Part shown: positions 1-12,096 of the stretch, one piece after another
Layout: every line of letters starts with the position of its first letter
Numbering within the stretch: the stretch's first letter is position 1
Origin: Smallanthus sonchifolius
Taxonomy: Eukaryota > Streptophyta > Magnoliopsida > Asterales > Asteraceae
NCBI GenBank assembly: GCA_023525975.1
Contig: CM042038.1
Coordinates: forward strand, 12,471,272 to 12,535,271
Length of the DNA stretch: 64,000 bases
Direction of reading: 5' to 3'
Program-made: the position numbers and the translations under genes
The notes under the pieces: model-generated
Told to the model about the DNA's origin: nothing
The model's input: the letters and a program-made list of their open reading frames with translations, nothing else
Databases searched by the model: none

Positions 1-2109
1 TCAATGGTTATTATTCACCACTTATAAGAAGGAATGAAATGGAACATTTAAAACTACCTTAAAAACAATTAAATAATTATAGAACCTCGATAAATTTTGT
101 ATATATTGGGCAATGAACTTTTAGCCTTTTTAAGAAAAAGCAGATGTATGCATTTGGACAAACCCAATTAAGTACTTAATTGAGTTTATATATATGGCTA
201 TAGGAAAGTTAATATAATTAAAGTTAATGGATCGAGTTTCTAAATATACGGATGCCTTTTAGATTAGTCGAGTGAGTTGGAAATGGGGAGCTGCCTTTTC
301 ATATGAAGAACTTTTTTTTTCAACTTAGGCCATTGTCAATTTTTTTTACCACAAAAGATTAACAAATAAAAAATATAAAATATAAATATAAAATAAATTA
401 AAACTAATCTGTACCGACGACAGTCGTTGTTATATGGTTTCACCAATGAATTATTGGGCGCCCAGTTTTCGGTATATATGGTTTCACCAACGAAAAGACT
501 AAAAAAAAGATTTGGGATGAAAGTGCCTAAAATGACACAATTCACTCTTTAATTTAAAATATAACCGTTGGTTCTTACTAATTCATTTCTTTCCAAACTG
601 TATTTTATTTAATAGTTTACCATTCGAGATAGCATAAATGGGTTTCAAACCCTAAACTAGCTCGGTTTAAAACGGTTCGAATTATAGTCAATCAGGTCAA
701 AACGGTTTTGTTGGTGAAACCGGTTCAATGTGAGTATGTGATGAAAACCCTAACTGTATGATCCGGTTGGGTTTGTTTTGGGTCGATTCGGCTTCAAACC
801 GGTTTATAATACAATAATAATTTTGAAAAAATAGTAAAAAGTTAAATATATAAAATAATAAATAAAGTTCATTTTTTTAGAGATTAGAAAACATAAACTC
901 ATTAAAAAAAAATATATATTACGAATGTTAAGATTCTTGGTTGATTTCTCTTTTTACTATTTCTTTTTTAAAGGAAAGAAACTAGTCTGTAGTCTAGTCT
1001 TTATATGCTGAAGGCTTAATTGGGCTGAGGCCCATATAACGCGCTGACCAAGAAGTAATGGAAACCAATACGCAATATAGTGCAATACTGTATTGTGTTA
1101 GCATCAATTTTTGGAAAATCAGGACATAAAAAAAATTATTTATTTTACATTCAAGTGCGAAGTTGATAGAAAAGAAATATACTTATTTTACATTTAAAAA
1201 ATCTATTTATTTTGCACTCAAGCGTGAGTTTTTTTTACTGTAATTTGGATCAATGACGGACCACTGACCTCGTCTTCTCCATTACCATTGGGAGAAAACT
1301 TATTGTAGATGAGAAAACCCATGACCCAATTTAAAACCCCTTAATAAAACAATTTATTTTTTAGTTTCAATCCAAACGACATTAATTTATGCTATTTTGA
1401 AAGCATAAGAGCTTACTTATTTTGTTGATTGGGCCCTCTTGAATATGTTAGTGGATTTAAAATGTTTATAATTTATTGGGCTCTATAGTAGTTAAAACTA
1501 TTAATAATTTTATAGTTTTTTAAATATTTTAATTTTATACCTGTGCGACAAATAAAAGAACAAACTTACATATACATAAATCTTTAGTGCCAAATAATTG
1601 TTAAAACAATAAATCTGTTTTTACGTTTTTGATTACCGTATAGTCGTTTAAAAGGCATAATTTCTGAAAATTAAACAATTTAACAATAACCTATTAGCCT
1701 TATAAGTTAGGGTACAAGGGTCATAATCCTAAGTACCTAAAGTACTCTAATGGCTTCAACCGATGGGTGATAGTCACATTTTTTTACCCAAAGTACCTTA
1801 AGTGATAGGGGTACAACCCTAAATACCCTAATTCTTTTTTTTTAATTTCATTTTTTAAGCTAATTGTTTCGTATAATCTTGTGGGCCGGAAAAAAGGGTA
1901 TCCTCACCGGCTGGAAAAAAATGGAATCACCGGTTGAGTAGGCACCATACACTGACCCCTGGGGCACCATTAACCCTGGTTCTTATTGCTTCACGCCTTC
2001 ACGGGTACTTATATCCAAAATCCATACCCGCAAGGGGTACCCGGATTGCTGGCGATGGTATACCCGTGGTACCCGCAATACCCGAGGGCGTACCACTATA
2101 CCCGAAGGG
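1..2109. other. AT-rich intergenic DNA, no gene seen
   Basis: No open reading frame here has codon structure or family resemblance; the short frames are low-complexity. Degenerate stretches rich in cggtt (about 640-800) and in tacccg words (about 1990-2110) look like old repeat debris, but I cannot delimit an element. Confidence 0.5.
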
Positions 2110-2822
2110 TGCCCCAAATAAACCAGAAAGTGACACATGTCAATTGAATTTTATTTATTAATATAAATATTATTATTTGATATTATAATTTAATAAGAGA
2201 GAGAGAAACGGGAAAATTAATATTTAATAGGAGAGAGAGAGACGGGAAAATAAAGGTTAGGAGTAACCAGAGAGTGACACGTGCCCCCATAGTTTTACTT
2301 TATTATATAGTATAGATATAGACTAGGTTAAAATCCCGTGTATTACACAGGTTAAATAAATAAAATGTTATATACTTAATAATAAAAATTTTATATTTTT
2401 AAAAACCCGTGTAATACACGGGTTGAATAAACCAGTATATTACATCGGTTGAATAAAATATAATGTAATTTGTTAACAAGCACATTTGTCAAAATATGTT
2501 TTTAAAAAATGTAATTTGTCGTGACAGTTATAAGGTTGGTTAAGTTAGTTTTTAAAACATTTTTTTTCAACTGAGTATTAATTTTTCAATTTAATTGATA
2601 ACTGTTAGTTTATATTAAGTTCATTTGATTGATGATATAATAACTATTTATAATTAAATAATAAGTATTCGTAATTACATTTATTAATATAAAGATTATT
2701 ATTTAATAGGAGAGGGAAATAGAAAATCTAATATTTAATAGGAGAGAGAGCGAGAAAATAAAGATTATGAGTAACCAGAGAGTGACACATGTCCTGAACA
2801 TATTTTCATTTATTAAAGTACT
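2110..2822 (-). mobile_element. Tandem Helitron-like remnants
   Basis: Two or three head-to-tail copies of a short non-autonomous family read on the minus strand. On that strand a copy starts TCTATACTATATAATAAAGT (RC of the DNA ending at 2316). Another ends in a cccgtgtattacac hairpin followed by CTAG (plus 2323-2326). The gagagaga and gtgacacatgtc blocks near 2120, 2270 and 2785 repeat between copies. A 5' TC, a 3' hairpin and a terminal CTAG without target duplication are the Helitron signature. The same family recurs at 12.1, 16.2, 53.8, 54.3 and 57.8 kb. No Rep/helicase is encoded. Confidence 0.55.
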
Positions 2823-5086
2823 AAGATAAGTTTTTAACAGTTATTTTTTTCAAAAAGCAACCTTAAAAACTTGTAAATGAAAAAAAAAAACTTTCTAATA
2901 CCACATTGAATTACTTCACAAGTTGACAATGTCCTAGTTTATGTTTAGGCCGCGTAAGGGGCCCTCTTTTGGACACGGGCCCTGTGCCATTGCACACGCA
3001 GCAGTGCAACACCCCTTGTGAACCGGACCGAGCCTGCTAAGAAGAAAAAAGAAAAAGCTACAACTTTTTGAAGGAATTAATCTTGATTTTATGAAAGAAA
3101 AAAGTTCAGTATGAAAGAATATGAAAGTTGAAGGGTTGATTCGGAAATAGTTAATTAATAGTTTAAATGTTTATAATTATCTAGCTTGATTAATCAGAAG
3201 AGATAATTGAGAGAAGTATTTAAGTAAGATTAGTATAGTTTATTTATTATAAATAAATGGTTATGATCAAAGTAATTGTTGGTGTCAAATTTTATGAGGA
3301 TCGGTGTTAAAATTTCATGGGGGTCGCTCGGGATTCTACCGCATATATAACAATAGAAAATAAAAATTCAAAGTCGAGCGACCTCCATACCTTTAACCTA
3401 GGTTCGCCTCTGGTTAACTAATTAGTTAATTAGTTTAGTTTTTACCAAATTTACTCTTTCTTTTATATAATTAAGATTGACAATTACAACTCGTTAAATG
3501 AAAGTAAAGACTACACATGTGTATAAAGAAAAACAAACAAACAATAATCGATATAGTTAATGAAAGCTTGGATAATGAAGTACAACATACTTTGAATGAT
3601 AATCTGATACAAGCAAAGTCCAAACCTCCAGTCATATGCCGCAAACACAAAGACAACGGGGCGTTATCTTTTTTCATGGATCATATTTATGATATAGTAT
3701 ATGTGGCTTGTACGTTTAGGTAGAGGGTGAAGACGGAGGAGCTAGCTAGTGTTTTTGTTAAAACACGTCAACTTAATTCATGTTTATATTTGACTTCTTA
3801 TGTTATGTATGGACTATGGTGCGTGTTGCGGGTCTAAGTTTAAAGCCTCACACGCTTACCGGTTGGATGGGGAAAGACCCGCCGGAAGCCTTTGAAACCG
3901 TCAAACCGTGAATTTTTAAGTATTTGTGCATGCTAGTTTATTTTTTAGATATACTGGCAATTTCAGTTTTTTGACTGTAGCTTCCGAGTCGGCTTTCTCA
4001 ACCTAATCCGATACCCGTCCCACACCCGCAAAATATTTTAGAACTAACCTCATACCCGTCGGGTTTTGGGTATACCTGTCATGAATGTTTTGAGTTTCAG
4101 GTATACATGTCGGGCTTGGGTTTTTTTTGGCATCCTTAAGTTACGATGTCCTGTGTCTCATGCCACATTTGTGTTTTGTGACAATGTCAGTGACTTATAT
4201 TTATAAAGCATTAAAGCCAAACATGTGGAAATCGATTTAAACTTTGTAAGGGAACGTGCTGCCATTTCATAGATGTATCCCCAAAGGCTTACCATCACAG
4301 TTGTTCTTAGACTTTAAATCCAGTATAACGTCCAGGTTCCCTTCGCTCAAATTGTTGGGGTATGTTAGATAAGTTATATAAGTCAATTGTACTGTAACAT
4401 TATATATACTGATACTCAATTAATGGATTTCCAAAACCTAACAATAAGGATTCTAAATCTTAACACGAGCTTTGTAAGATTTTAGGGCATGGTCCAAAAT
4501 AAATAAAGATTTTGAAAGATATTATTACTCAAAATCTTTTCTTTTATTTTCTCTTTTTCTTTATATTCCATAGTGTATGTTAAATGTGGGTTTAAAATAA
4601 TCTATTTGAAGTTGTACCCTGCGTGGCTTTGCATAGTTTGTTGGGGCTTTGACATTTAAAATTAGCGGTCTCGATGGTTCCAGAGTTATAGTGGCTATTT
4701 GGTAAGAGATTGTAAGCGTTTATATCAAGCTACAAGACTTATGCAATATTAAACTTTTTGACAAAACCAAAATACTCTTGGTTGTTTAATTTGTCTGTTT
4801 CTTAAAGTAAAAAAGGAACTGAAAGAAGGTATCATCATCATTCAATATGTTTTTAGTGATGCTTTGTTATATATTTAAGTGGCGTGGTTTACTAGTTAGT
4901 TGATTTTAATGAAAATACTTGAATAACTAGATAACTTCTTTTTTTTAATGTTATCTTAAATTTTTTTAAAAGCGATTAAATACATAAAAAGTTGATCAGT
5001 ATTGTGATTAGAAATTTTTTTGTAATATGTTTTTTCCCCTTATGTCTAGCTTCTAGAAGACCTTGCTACTTGTTAATGAGTAATGA
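2823..5086. other. Intergenic DNA, no gene seen
   Basis: No supportable gene. A 68-codon frame at 3517-3723 has an antisense frame over it and no recognisable family. About 3840-4130 repeats tacccg/gggt words like those at 2.0 kb and may be a decayed repeat. Confidence 0.45.
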
Positions 5087-5595
5087 TGTAACATCCCAAA
5101 AATAATAAAACGAATAAATATAGCGAAACCGGTGATTTAGTCAGAATATTTAAACAAAAGGGAGCGGGCTTGGGCTCGGCTTCAATGGCCGAGGGAAGCC
5201 CAGGTATATATAAGGCAAGGCAGCCCTCTTCCCTGTTCATTCCACACTCACGCAGCTTCTAGAGAGAGAAAGGAGAGCTCGGGTCTAGAGAGAGAAAGTA
5301 GACGGATCGTCACGAGATTGGAGGAGCACGTTACAGCTGAGCCCGTGAGCAAAACCTCCGAATCAGAATTACAATCCAGGTAACGATTCGACCACATTAT
5401 GAGTTTTTGTTCGTTTTGGGAAGTTTCGGGTTTTGGCTAAAAAGAACGATTTTGCGGATGAAACTTGAAAGTGAACTTAGGTATAGCATCTAGAATGAAA
5501 AACGAACGTTGTGATCAAAGAAAAATTTAGATATTGACTCGATCAGACTTGCATGCAAAAACTTCAGATTTTTTGGGAAGACGATGTGCAGACCC

Positions 5596-5830
5596 ATCGA
5601 AACTACTTAGTTTCGATATGTGCAGTAGTTTCGATATGTGAGGACCCATCGAAACTACTCAGTTTTGATATATGCATACCCATCGAAACTACCATAGTTT
5701 CGATATAAGCCCACGATCCGAAGCTAAGATTACACCTAAGTTACTTATCGAAACTACCAAGTTTCGACAGAAGCAACCTATCGAAACTACCAAGTTTCGA
5801 TGAAGCAAATCCATCGAAACTACTAAGTTC
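5596..5830. repeat. Six palindromic iterons inside the solo LTR
   Basis: Units start at 5596, 5648, 5682, 5747, 5780 and 5813. Each is a 22-23 bp near-palindrome of the form ATCGAAACTAC-N-AGTTTCGAT; the last is truncated. Spacing varies from 33 to 65 bp, so this is not a simple tandem repeat. It lies about 400 bp downstream of the LTR TATA-like box. Confidence 0.85.
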
Positions 5831-6071
5831 AAGCATAGTAATGTCTAATGTCATCTAGGAGCACTACCTTACGAGTATGACTTTATTATACAGATCGTGA
5901 GTGACATTAGTGACGCTCAGTAGCCAGCTTAGTGTATTTCAGAAGCTACTCATCAGGTGAGTTCTATGTGCCCCCTTCTATGTTATGTGCAAATGATTTA
6001 TAAATGTTTTGGGGCTGAAATGTATACACTAAATGAATAACAGTTATGAATGTCAATGTGATCATACGTGG

Positions 6072-6112
<41 letters not shown>

Positions 6113-6315
6113 TTACACGAAATAGAATTATGAATAAAGAATGAAACGTATGATTTTTAAAGAATGAACGAAAGTATGACATAACGTGTAAAGAAGAAAT
6201 CTTGCTTTATATTCATGTATATATTGCTTGCCAAGTATATGAAAACGTTATGGACGCTTCGATGATAACGGCTACTTCGGTAGACGGACGACCACGTGAC
6301 TATCGTACAACCGGG

Positions 6316-6386
6316 ACAAGTGCGTTCCTTCATCAGCTAGGACGTACGAATGCCACAAGTGCGTTCCTTCATCAGCTAGGACGTAC
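6316..6386. repeat. Direct duplication with 39-bp period
   Basis: The words acaagtgcgttccttcat and cagctaggacgtac occur together twice (6316-6347 and 6355-6386) with no mismatch seen. It is a local duplication within the solo LTR. Confidence 0.85.
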
Positions 6387-6724
6387 TAAAGTTATTAACG
6401 GACGGTCTAAGAAAAAAATTGGCATCTTATAGTAGAACGGTTGTATAAATAATAGTCGCATGGGAAACGGATACCTTCGGGTAGACGGGCGAATTACGGC
6501 CTACGACGGTAGGACGGTTGTAAGTCATGACGGACGGACAAAGGTTGCCGGACGGTTGTAAGAATAAAATAACGGACGACACTTGTTGCCGGACGGTTGT
6601 AAGTATAGGTGGGCCATGACGATGGACCGCGGCGATTGTCTTTGTGACCTTCACAACCAAAAGACGGGTTGATCACCCTTAAGAATATTACCCATGAATG
6701 TAAAGAAAAGAAAAGAAAAGGTGA

Positions 6725-6776
<52 letters not shown>

Positions 6777-7251
6777 CAATCACAAAATAAAGAAGAAAGA
6801 GAAGCAAAAGTTATGAAAATAAATGAGACCAATGATGTGAATATATATCTATATGTATTTGCGAAGAATGATAAATGAGAAGCAATTCAAGTCAATGTGT
6901 ACTTATATAAACGTATATATATAATTATACATACTTATAAAAAAAAGAATGTTTATACCTAATTGCATTAAACTAGAACTTACCAGCGTTAGCTGACTTT
7001 TAGTATACATTTCAGGTAAAGGAAGATGAGGTCGTGCGATGGCGTGGAGGTTACCCGGCACGAGACTGACATCCCTTTTTTTTGTTTTATGTGTCTTCGA
7101 ACAATGTTATGTTTTTAATTGTAAAGACTTCCGCTGTTATGATTATGTAATTTAAGGACGAATGTTTTTAATATAAATTCAGTATTTTATGACCATGTTT
7201 ATGAGTAAATCCAACAAGTAAGGTTACCCGGAAAAGAGGCCTTACAAATGA

Positions 7252-7870
7252 TATTCGATTGTTCAAAACAAAAACAAACTTGTAAGCCTGTCATTACTGA
7301 TCGACATATAAAGAAAATAAAGTTTTTTATTTAGTAAAAAACTTGTTGATCTTTATGAAAGAAATAGTGTTACTAGTATATTTTTTCAACAAATGATTTT
7401 TAACCAAAGGCTGCAAAGAAGTTGAGTTGAGCATGTTCGAACTTTGAAACGGTTTTGCTTGGCTTGAAAATACTAATTTTAACTGTAGTAAAAATTTAAT
7501 TAGAATGAGTTTGAGTAACTCAATAAAAATTCGACCTACTATGTGTTTCCTTCTAAGATTGATGGAGATGATCGGATGAGTCAGTGTCCTGTTAGTGATT
7601 CAAATTGTCTTTCAAAAGAAAAACCAAAAAACAATAAATATTTCAACAACATTTGTGCAATCGAAGCTTTGTGAAGTATTAGAAAAGCAGTTAATGTTAG
7701 GTTTGTAATAAATACGGCAACATTTGTGTGTGTGATTGAACACCACATAACGACTGACAATAATTTGTTTTGATTTGGTTTCGTTCATTTCATCACCAAA
7801 TAGAGGAGGAGAATCTTTCCCCTTGCCCCTTCTTACGGGGTATTTGACAAGTTGTTTCTCATATTAATCA
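7252..7870. other. Intergenic DNA, nothing recognised
   Basis: AT-rich sequence between the solo LTR and a MITE. No frame or repeat structure is supportable. Confidence 0.45.
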
Positions 7871-8402
7871 GGTTAGGCTATACGTACCCCCACTCCTACT
7901 TGTCGCACTGTCTCCCTGAAAAAAAAACTTTTAAACTTGTCATGTTATCCCATTTGAAATATCACTGTTTCTAAAAACGTTCTTTTAAGTTTAAAAACAC
8001 TTCCTATAAAACAAAACATATTCGAAAATCGTTATTTGTGATACGTTCTTTTAAGTTTAAAAGTAATTTTATAGCATAAAACGCATACCTCTCCCCCTCA
8101 TACTAGTCGTACCTCCCTTCCTACTTGTAAAACGTTATTTTTTTCATAAAAATCTTTAAAAAACAATCATAAAAAGTTTCTTTATAAAAACTATAAAATA
8201 CTTTTGTTTTTAAAGTTGGTGTTATGTATTCAACCCATAATTAATACTTATAATAAAGTTAGTTGATTAAAGTTTTCTTAAACATTTAAAACACAAAAGA
8301 AACAAAAAGAAAACATAAAGGTTAAAACTGTATTTATAGAGAAATTAAGAGAGGGGGTACAACAAGTAATATTCAGATTAAAGGGGTACGTATAGGATAA
8401 CC
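7871..8402. mobile_element. MITE-like element with inverted ends
   Basis: The left end reads GGTTAGGCTATACGTACCCC; the right end, reverse-complemented, reads GGTTATCCTATACGTACCCC. That is about 18 matches in 20, facing inward over 532 bp. There is no coding capacity. A clean target duplication is not obvious (attaat-like words on both sides), so the superfamily is left open. Confidence 0.55.
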
Positions 8403-8606
8403 TTATTAATTCATTTTGAATCCTCAAGACATTTATACATTTTTTTCACATATATGTAACTTGTAAGTATTTATAAAAACATTTGTTGTATAATAAAAAA
8501 AAGTAGTGGTTTGCAAAACTATTAATTTGGTGTGTCTAACATTACAAACTTAACACTTACAAAAGTTTTGTTGATAAAATCATATACTTTTTCTTTATAA
8601 AATAAG

Positions 8607-10107
8607 GAGTAAATTACATATATCGTCCTTTATGTTTATACCTTTTTTCAGATTGTGTCCTTTAGTAAAAAAAATTATCAGGTATCATCTTTTACGTTTA
8701 AATATGTTACGGTTATCATCCTTTAGCCTAACGGAGGTTAACTTTTTCAGTTAACTCCAGTCATGTGCCTTGCACATGAGGGTTGTTTTGGTCTTTTCAC
8801 CTACAAAAATATTTTTTTTTAAAATTAAAATATATATAACGATAATCCATTCCAGACCACCACAGTCATAGCACCACCATCGTCAACCACTACCGCCATA
8901 GCACCACCATCGTCTCTCTGCCCACTACAGCCATAGCACCACCATCAGCCGACCACCGCACCACCCCCTCCTCTGATCTAAGCACCACCACGAGCCGACC
9001 ACCGCTGCCATAGTACCCATCAAGCTAGGTTTCGTCGACAATGGGGTTTCCTTATCTGATGATGGAAACCCTCTCTTCACACACACTCACAAAACCCTAA
9101 AAGCATCCCATTGTTTCTTTCGTGAACCATGAGGCCTTCCTCTGTAACCGGCATCATTTCAAGAACCACCGGCGTAACCGGAGTAGGAGCTAAACCTAGC
9201 ACAATGTTGCCGTCAGGCGATGGCTAATACTTCCTCGGGCGGCCTCTTTTCTTCCTCGCCCGACCTCTTTTCTTCCTCGTCGGTTCAATGTTAAATCCGT
9301 CGTCCACTGCCATGAAACTATCGCCGTCGATAGGCCGGAGGGGCCGCCGGATGTGGTCGGCCTCCTCCCCCATTTGATCTGTTTCTATTCCGGCTCTCTC
9401 TCTGTCGCAAAGAAATCACCGCTGCCGTCGTCGGTGGGGAAGGTTGCTCCCCTTTCTCCCTACTTCCGATCTCTCTCTAGACACAGATATTGTGTGTTGG
9501 CTTAATTTTAAAAAAAGAAGAAGAAGAAATGAGAATGAAAGAGGTTTTGAATCCTTTTGAAATGAAAGGGGGAAATCATATATATATCTTGGGTCTCGTA
9601 AAGATCTTTGACTAGGATTTAGAAATGAAGAATATATCTTGGTTCTTGAAAAATGGAGGATTTGTATGGATTCGTCAGCTTTATAGATTTTATTCAAATT
9701 AGGGGTTATAAAAATTGATCAGAGGATGATTTCAGATCTGAGAAATGTCGACAGATTTAGACAACAAGTCATGATGATAGGAGGATGAAGGCGGCGAGTT
9801 CCTGGTGTTGGATTTTGTGTCAGAATGTTGGGGTGGTTGGCCGGGGAAGACGACCCAAGAGGTGGGGTTCAGCTGCAAATGGGTATGGTTGGTTGTGTTA
9901 AATTGAGAAAATGATAGAAAATAGGTAAAGTTACAAAAGTACCCTTGCATATGACCAAACTTAACTGAAAAATTTAAATGGGTTAGAGCCAAATGACGTA
10001 ATGTGTAAGATTTATAAGCATAAACGATAATATCTGACAATTTTTAGACTAAAGGACGATATCTGAAAAATGGTATAAACATAAAGGACGATATGTGTAA
10101 TTTACTC
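8607..10107. mobile_element. MULE with ~160-bp TIRs and perfect 9-bp TSD
   Basis: Left end GAGTAAATTACATATATCGT and right end (reverse complement) GAGTAAATTACACATATCGT open inverted repeats that stay alignable for about 160 bp. The element is flanked by TAAAATAAG at 8598-8606 and again at 10108-10116, an exact 9-bp duplication. Long TIRs plus a 9-bp duplication are the Mutator-like hallmark. No transposase is present, so it is non-autonomous. The interior (about 8850-9480) is far richer in GC and in ccaccac/ccgtcg/ccggcg words than the flanks, as expected if it captured host gene sequence (Pack-MULE), but I could not identify the donor. Confidence 0.85.
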
Positions 10108-10116
10108 TAAAATAAG

Positions 10117-12096
10117 TAAATTAAAACTAACCTTTTTTTAGAAACAATACAATGAAATGTATACAAATCATATACAATATAATGTATATAATACGTATTA
10201 CATAAATTTAACAAAATTTAAATTAGTATCGAAACTGAGAGAATAAACAGATATGCAAAGAATCAAATTTTGATTAAGTCGCGTGACAAAAATGGTTCCA
10301 TTAAAATAAATTTCACGATTATTCGCTTTTGTCTCTGAGAGTGCGCCACAACCAAAATAGTAGTTTTTTTTTACAACAGATGGTCTAGCGGTTGGGAGAG
10401 ATTTGTTATCTTAATCGGGCCCAACATCCTCACTCTGGTTTGAACCTCACCTCACACCCGCGGAGGATACCCACAATTGAAAAAACTTCATGGCTCAATC
10501 TGAAACATTTTTTGTCCCACTGGAATAGTAGTTGTAGCGCTAGAGATAAACTCACAAGTCCAATATAGCACTAGATACAAAAAGGTGTCTGCTAACGAAA
10601 AACAAAACAAACGTTTTGTTTTGTGAACGGAATAAATATGTAGAGAGTCTTCTCTCTATTTTTCTAAACTTGGCACATTGTTTTCAAGTATCTAAAAATG
10701 GACTAACAAGTTCATTTCTATAGTTAAAACAAAATTTGTTCAGAGGTTTTTAAGGTGAAATTAAGCGGTTTTTAATATGCAATTAAAATGCTTAATACAT
10801 TAAAAAAACGGATACTATTTTCTTTACTAACTAGTAGTTACAATCAATGCAACTAGTCAGTGTGAAAAATAGTTCAGCTTAGACCTAAGGGATTTATTTA
10901 GAAAACGTTACGAACAAGAATAAGCTTATAGGCTGCACGAGCCAAAGAGTTTTGGTCCGGTCATCGTGTCCTTCGTGGCATGTGAGCATGCACAAATACG
11001 GATTTTTCTAGTCATTCAAACCAAATGTTGTACCCTCCTAAACTTGCATTGAGAGTGTTTTAGTTTATAGTTAACACTTTTAAAAAGTTCTATTTTCTGC
11101 AAAAGTTACAACTTGATCAAGATGATGAAACACGTAAACAGTTTATCTTATTCTATATTAATAAGAAGGAACAGAAAGGGGGCAAAAATAAAGGGATAGA
11201 TCATAGATGAGTGCAAGCCATGGGTGTTGTGAAATATAGTTACAAGGATATGGCCGAAAAGGAGACAATTGTCACGTGAACATATATGCGATATAACAAG
11301 ACGTAACTCCATACTGCATTGCATTGCAGCTGACTCAATTTTATATAAAATATAAAAAAAAAACATTAACCAACTTATTCTTCACCAAATCATGGTTTTT
11401 TATATAGAAAAAACTAAATTTTGTGTTTCATTCATGGTTTTAACGATAAAAAAACATGTCACGAGAGATTATAATTTATTCATCATACCTTTTTGTGTCA
11501 CTATATGAGTTTACCTATTGAACCTTTTTATTCTAACCGACTTAGTATCGGAACCAAAGCTTTTTAATCGGAAGGTTCTATTATCTACCGATTACAATCA
11601 AATGATCCAACTCATCTAAAAAAACCTCATTTTCAATATATAAATATTGGACAAATCCAGGTGACTAATGGTCAATACACCCTCTTGACCTTCTCTTAGT
11701 TCGTCCATGTTTACCGTAAATAAAAACACATGAACACCTTTGGTAACCGCTTTTTTACGTAGTGGTATTTTTTTGGTGTGTTACTAAATGATATTTTTCT
11801 TGTAGTAAAAGATATGTTAAATATCAGATTTTATAGTTCAGAAATTGAGCAGACTACTTAAAAATCAAAAGGAAATTAATTACCAAAAGCAATGATAGTT
11901 GTTAATCCTATATAATCCTAACAAACTTTTGGTGTAGCTATATAAAGGCACGCTATTAACTATTGATTGTGGGTTTAAATCAAGTATATGTCTATAACTA
12001 ATATTTGCTGTTGTTTTTAAAGATAAAAAAAATGCTATTTGCTTTGTAGCAAAAGAAAAGACATGCTATATTATTGTTATGGTGATCTTATCCTTA
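10117..12096. other. Intergenic DNA with a SINE relic
   Basis: Apart from the tRNA-like relic at 10374-10512, I see nothing coding. Several short frames (for example 11148-11366) lack any family resemblance. Confidence 0.45.
10374..10512 (+). mobile_element. tRNA-derived SINE relic
   Basis: A pol III A-box-like tctagcggttgggag is followed about 50 nt later by a B-box-like ggtttgaacctc, the spacing of a tRNA-derived SINE head. The body is short and no poly-A tail or target duplication is clear, so it is probably decayed. Confidence 0.4.

Larger units (their letters stand above)
5087..7246 (+). mobile_element. Solo LTR, 2.16 kb, with perfect 5-bp TSD
   Basis: The segment opens TGTAACATCCC and closes GGCCTTACA. 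It is flanked on both sides by AATGA (5082-5086 and 7247-7251), a perfect 5-bp duplication of the kind LTR retrotransposon integrases make. No gag-pol, primer-binding site or second LTR is present, so it is read as a solo LTR left by recombination between two LTRs. A TATA-like tatatataag lies near 5203-5215, followed by a ct-rich leader. That orientation and the TG..CA ends support the plus strand. Inside are six short palindromes (5596-5830), a 39-bp-period direct duplication (6316-6386) and two long AT microsatellites (about 6078-6110 and 6729-6774). The size suggests a Ty3/gypsy family, which is inference. Confidence 0.8.

Noticed and set aside
1934..2161. 75-codon Pro/Gly-rich frame
   Set aside because: Made of repeated tacccg words that recur at about 4 kb in decayed form; no family resemblance.
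5596..5830. CRISPR-like repeat-spacer array
   Set aside because: Spacing is irregular, units are palindromic and imperfect, there are no cas genes, and the DNA is plant nuclear within an LTR.
6494..6832. 112-codon minus-strand frame
   Set aside because: It includes a long IYIYIY run translated from an AT microsatellite within the solo LTR.
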